64,000 bases of DNA from Neoscytalidium dimidiatum (Eukaryota; Ascomycota; Dothideomycetes; Botryosphaeriales; Botryosphaeriaceae). A program made the translations under genes and the position numbers. Positions 59,657 through 64,000 of the stretch are shown here, one piece after another. Positions within the stretch are counted from its first letter, which is position 1, and each line of letters starts with the position of its first letter. The stretch spans positions 3,224,001 to 3,288,000 of the forward strand of contig CM074695.1 of the NCBI GenBank assembly GCA_037367355.1, in the 5' to 3' direction. Under the pieces are notes generated by a model that saw only the letters and a program-made list of their open reading frames with translations, was not told the origin of the DNA and did not search any database.

Positions 59657-61006
59657 TCACCGCGCACGCACGATTTGCCCCACACAGTCTCCGAAGCCCA
59701 CCACCGTCTTTCCGTTGCCGTCAACGCAGCGCGCGGACAGCTCGATCCCATCCCCGTCCTGCAGATACGCCAGTTCCTGTCCGTCTTCGAATTTGTACGG
59801 CGTAGTGCCGTTCAGCGTCGCTTCGAAAAGGCATGCGAGTTCCACCTTCTTGCCATTCTCCGTAGCATCGCCGGACACCGTTCCCGTCCCGATCAAGTCT
59901 CCTGTCCGGAGCCCGCACAAGGACGACGCCTGCTGCGTCAGCTGCTGGAACGGCGTCCACAGCAGGTAGCTGAGGTTGCTGCTGCACAGCTTGTACCTGG
60001 CCCCGTTGCGGAGCAGGTGCGCTTCCAGCTTGATGTCGAACGTCCCGCGCTGCCCGTCTCCGTAGCGGAGGTGCTCGAGCGGAGACAGCGTCTGCGGGTG
60101 CTTCGGCGGGCAGGCGAACGGATCGAGCGCGTCCAGCGTGATGACCCACGGCGAGATGGTGGTGCCGAACGCCTTGGAGTTGAACGGCCCCAGCGGCGGC
60201 ATCTCGAACATTTGGATGTCTCGCGACGACCAGTCGTTCAGCAGGACGAACCCGAAAATGTGCTCGGGCGCAGAGTTGATGTCGAGCGCTTCACCGTACG
60301 CCAGCGGCTTTGACACGATGAAGCCCATCTCAAGCTCGTAGTCCACAGCCCTGGACGGAGCGTAGATGGCCTTCTTGTTGTTTCCACTCGGGTCCCAGTA
60401 AACGCCCTTGGGACGGTGGACTCTGTGGGGAGACGGCCGCACGCTCGATGCTCTTCCGTTGTACGCCGAAGGCGCGTTGAAGAAGTTTTCTGGAATCGAT
60501 CCCGCGGCCATGGGAGCGCACTGCATTTGTTTAGCTGTTGTCAGTTCCGCTCGCTAGGGACGGCTTACGTTGCTGCAATGCTCCCAAGAACAGAAAAAGT
60601 CCGTGTATCCTTTGCACTCCATGGGAAGATGCATTGTCACGTCCTTTAATGGCACGAAGCTCTGCTTGTTAACTGACCCGCTCTTGAGAGCATCGATGAT
60701 CTGCTGCCTGGCTGCAGTACGTGTGGTGCTGGGGAGAATAGCAAAGCCGCTAAGGTCAGGCTATTAACTGTCAGCTCCAATACGCCCTTTATCCATAGAT
60801 TCGAGCAGACTCGCCTGAGAGAATGCGTTGGCAACTGTTTCATCTTTGAAGGCCCCTTGCTTACTCAACGCCTGAAGGTCAAGTGCAAAATCCCCTATGG
60901 CAGTTGCGCACCGCGTTCCTGGGAAACCACCAGTGGATATGACGCCGAAGGGGATGTTGGCAAGGGTGAAAGGCGAGCCTTCCGCTATTTCGGGAATGAA
61001 CCCCAT
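59657..61006 (-). CDS. fumarylacetoacetase paralogue
   Basis: Three exons on the complement (60815-61006, 60569-60760, 59657-60520) encode 415 residues. Fumarylacetoacetase hydrolyses fumarylacetoacetate to fumarate and acetoacetate, the last step of tyrosine/homogentisate degradation. Family features are complete: SPFTLANIPFGVIST at the N-terminus, YTDFF with Asp118 and His125 (catalytic His of the metal site), DYELEMGF with Glu190 and Glu192, LLNDWSSRDIQMFEMPPLGPFNSKAFGTTISPWV with Asp224, and the LIGTGTVSG block. The first intron (60761-60814, 54 nt) only fits as a GC...AG intron (CAG|GCGAGT ... CTGAC ... ATAG), because otherwise two stops interrupt the frame. The second is a normal 48-nt GT...AG intron. 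It lies between a regulator and a broken monooxygenase, which suggests a dedicated catabolic paralogue and not the main tyrosine-pathway enzyme. Confidence 0.88.
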
Positions 61007-61561
61007 TTCAAAATTGCCTCAAAAAGGTGTTATGTGGGGATCGCAGTTTTTTTTTTTTTTTATTTCCTCTCGGAGGGCTGACAAACAAATGCTGAAGACG
61101 AGACAGCAGAATCATGCGGAGGCCCGGATGCCTTCAGCAATTTAACGTTCCAAGGGCCGGGCTAAGATCATGTACCTGGGGATCCGGGCCGTTCCGTAGG
61201 GCGGTCTGCAGCTTCGGTTCCGATGATGCAGCTTCGGCTCCGACATTGCCCAGCTGGGGCCGCCGCCACCTTCACCGCAAGCGGTCTGAGTGATAACCTT
61301 TATGTGGAGAGTAGAATTTTCCGATCCCTGGGCCCCAGAGCGCAGTTGCGAAGTCTATGGATTAGGCTGGACTTGCCACTAGGTCGGGTTCGGTTCAAAG
61401 CTTACACTTTCGCTGCCAATGGAGGCGATTATGAAGACAAGGGTTGTTTGTCGATGTGATGGGTTGGGCTCGTAGAAGAACGTAAATTTCTAGCACGACG
61501 AAAGTACACAAAAGAACATGTGGCGTAATCTTGCAGGATTCAGGAATCCTTCCTTGATAAT
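61007..61561. other. intergenic region in the decayed cluster
   Basis: Promoter of the fumarylacetoacetase paralogue and 3' side of the broken monooxygenase. An A/T homopolymer is seen near 61048-61062. No gene recognised. Confidence 0.45.
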
Positions 61562-63251
61562 CTATCTTGCTTCTAAATGAATATAGTTGTTGATGCTCCA
61601 ATCCTGGGGGGTATGCCCTTCCGGTACATTCGTGTTTTTGAACGGTGTCCCGAACTTCAGGGATTCGAGCGCCGGTTTCGCATTTTCATAGGCATATTTT
61701 CAGCATCATGAGAAAGCACAAATTCTGGATGATCAACCTTGGCCAGGGCTGGGTTTGCCTTGACCGCATCCCAATCTGTATGGTGGAGCTTGTACCTGGT
61801 TTCCCAACCAAAACGCTGGGTCAGGCTCGTGCGCTCAGACCTAGTGACGTATTTAGCAAATAGAGCCATTGCCCAACGTAGTAGACCGACCTCAATAGCT
61901 GAAAGACTTTGAAGAGCTCGGGGATATTTTGGGCACCCAATGTATCTGCGAGCGCGCCTAACGTGACGCCATCTTCAACCGCCTGCACAGCTCCTGAGGC
62001 AGACGAGGGGAGATGAGGATGGGATGCATCACCGGCTATCAAGTCAGTCTTCCAGATTACTCTTATCGGCTAGCGAGAGTGAACCTTACCTAAAACGATT
62101 CTCCCCTTTGGGGAGGTCCATTCTTTCAACGGATCGCGCCAAAGCAACTTCCAGTCGAAGAGTTTGTCTGCCGGGATTTTGCTGAAGATTGCACGAATGG
62201 ATTCGTCCCACCCCTCAATGAATTCCAAAAGGTGTGAGAGATCTCCTGAAGCAGTGTAGGACTCCTCCACGTCTTGTTCGTTCTACACAGATAAGCCACC
62301 GTCTCGAGAAAATGTAGCAACTCAGTAGAAGTCTGACAAGGCTGCAGTGAAATGCCCGCGTCATGACTTACCCTGTGTGTTAAGAAAGCGCCGATTTCCC
62401 CCATCTTCTTGTTCGGCAGTAGGACGACGTGTGCGTCCTTGCCTATCTAACAAGAAATCACGTCCTCGTCGCCTTCAGCGAAGCGGCATGTCTTTGAATC
62501 ATCAAGAAGCCTGTCAATATCGAAGAAAGACCGGTAGATGGCGAAACCGCTCGGCAAAGGCTTGTCCTCTTCTTTCAGGATGCTCGCCCGCACTTTACTG
62601 TGGATCCCGTCCGTGGCGATGACCCCGGAAGCTTCAACCCGTGTGCCGTCCACGTAGACGCCGGCGACATCTTCCTCTTCAAAGACGTCCGTGATGGTAG
62701 TATTGAAGTGAATTTTCACTCCGATGGAGACGGCATATCGGTACATGATGAGATGTAGATGTCCGCGGGGAGATATTAGAGCAGGAAATCTGTTGGAGCA
62801 AAAACTCGTATGCATCTGTATTCGTTGTCTGGTCTTCGTTGTATGGAGGAGAGCGAAGGAGCTAAACTACCCAGCGGCGCTAGCGCCGCGCTAAGCGTAC
62901 CTGCCATAACAAAATCCATCGCGAGTAAGCTGCTGTCGTTGTTCAACGATCTTGTTTCCGGTCCAGTCATAAACCACCTGCCTGTCCTGGATGGAAGAGA
63001 TGTTTTTCACTTCTTTCAGGGTATCGCCCCAATTGGATAGAGTTCTGGTAATGCTGGACTGGATAAAGAGAATATCTCCTACATGGTAAGTCAGGGAAAA
63101 CAGGTAAACTTTAGCAGACAGACGCTCCTGCAGTGGTGAATTCTTTCTCAGCCTCAAAGACCTCCACATGGAATCCCTTTCGGGTCAGTTCGATGGCTGC
63201 CGTCAGGCCAGCGTAGCCGGCACCGACAATGACGAAATGAGGTGAAGTCAT
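61562..63251 (-). pseudogene. FAD-dependent monooxygenase (salicylate-hydroxylase-like), broken
   Basis: The complement shows a flavin monooxygenase of the PHBH/salicylate hydroxylase group. Recognisable parts are the Rossmann motif IVGAGYAGL (GxGxxG, residues 10-15) in exon 1 (63128-63251), WGDTLKEV in exon 2 (62901-63078), the DG motif ATDGIHSKVR in exon 3 (from 62789), and the second FAD motif GDASHPHLP...AVEDGVTLG in exon 5 (61891-62035). Exon 4 spans 62090-62282 and exon 6 starts at 61840. Several lesions are visible. The first intron (63079-63127) begins GA instead of GT, so the donor is lost. A TAG stop at 62447-62449 interrupts exon 3 exactly before IGKDAHVVLLPNKKMGEIGAF, where homologues continue. 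A one-base deletion near 61697 shifts HDAEN away from YAYENAKPALESLKFG. Together these mark a pseudogene. Confidence 0.85.
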
Positions 63252-64000
63252 TGTGAGACACGAACTTAAGCGATAAAGGACGATGCTGCATGGTGAGTAT
63301 ATCTACCGAGTTTGCATTTGTATGCCTTTAGGCCCGAGGGGAACTCGGGGTATGCGCAATGGTCCGAGAGTTGTGCGAATAGATGCGTGAGGGCTTGCAC
63401 GTTTCCCGCGCTACATACGAACAGCATTGTCCATCTCAGTTTTCAATCAGCGACTCGAAGGCTTCCATCGGAGCGATATACAGCAGACAATACCCGGCTA
63501 CCAGCGGTAGAGTATAAGACCAGCTATTCTGTGTAGGTTTAGCTTGCGCGTAGGCGGAACGAGTCCGCGACGGGGCTTCATCGCGCAAAGTGGACCGGTC
63601 AGTCGTGATCTTGCTTAATACAGAATGTTTCCGGGTAGAGTAGGAGTTTCCGATAGCATAAGGCGGGCACGGCTTAACTATGTGGCCGTTGCCTGCCAGG
63701 AAAGCCGAGGGAAAGGCGTCCACCCATTCTTCCTAGACTCAGGCCCATATTCGGTGAATCAAACCTCGCGTGTCCCTTGAGTAAATGATATCTAATACAT
63801 CTTCCGCTAATACCCGGCTGTTTCCTATTGAACGGTCGTCAAATGCGAAGATACCTCTCCTTCAAAGAACGATGCCGGTGTTGCTAAGGTACTTGATAAG
63901 CGAGAGAGATAAGCAACAGGGATATACCGGAGAACGCAACTCCTCAGCACCACCCTTATCGAGTGGCTGGAGATGGCATGAACAGTCAGGCATGCAAAGT
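63252..64000. other. right edge, no gene recognised
   Basis: Promoter side of the broken monooxygenase. Open frames such as 63436-63723 on the complement have no recognisable motif. Confidence 0.45.

Overview
The window reads as nuclear DNA of a filamentous ascomycete (Pezizomycotina; class not resolved). Genes are split by short introns of about 48-110 nt with GT...AG ends and CTRAY-type branch points. Typical fungal proteins are present: cofactor-independent phosphoglycerate mutase, PalB, Cwh43, a Pho84-type transporter, Nab3, MED9 and Zn2Cys6 regulators. Exon joins below were worked out by hand from reading frame and splice signals; every multi-exon model given as intact adds up to a whole number of codons.

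Left part, 0.8-27 kb, mostly housekeeping: phosphoglycerate mutase (-), MED9 (+), pyruvate decarboxylase (-), a small Cys-rich protein with a CBM5/12-like tail (+), a TauD/TfdA-type dioxygenase (-), a WLM (Wss1-like) protease (+), a 112-residue mitochondrial-type protein (-), a peroxisomal adenine-nucleotide-type carrier (-), the pH-signalling calpain PalB (+), an oxysterol-binding protein (+) and Nab3 (-). A CA/CT microsatellite lies downstream of the oxysterol-binding protein gene.

Middle, 28-51 kb: a short island of decay (a probable transcription factor remnant and a frameshifted RidA-like gene) precedes a GGQ peptidyl-tRNA hydrolase (+), UTP6 (-), the 11-exon CWH43 (+), a Pho84-type phosphate transporter (+) with CACGTG elements upstream, the splicing factor Pml1/SNIP1 (-) and a 1144-residue coiled-coil protein (+).

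Right part, 51-64 kb, is gene-poor and looks like accessory DNA. It holds a small membrane protein and, all on the minus strand, what appears to be a decaying catabolic cluster: a gutted amidohydrolase, a Zn2Cys6 regulator with a frame break, an apparently intact fumarylacetoacetase paralogue that needs a GC-AG intron, and an FAD monooxygenase with an in-frame stop, a GA...AG intron and a frameshift. This half-dead cluster is the most interesting feature of the window. I saw no CRISPR array, rRNA or convincing tRNA, and no intact transposon.
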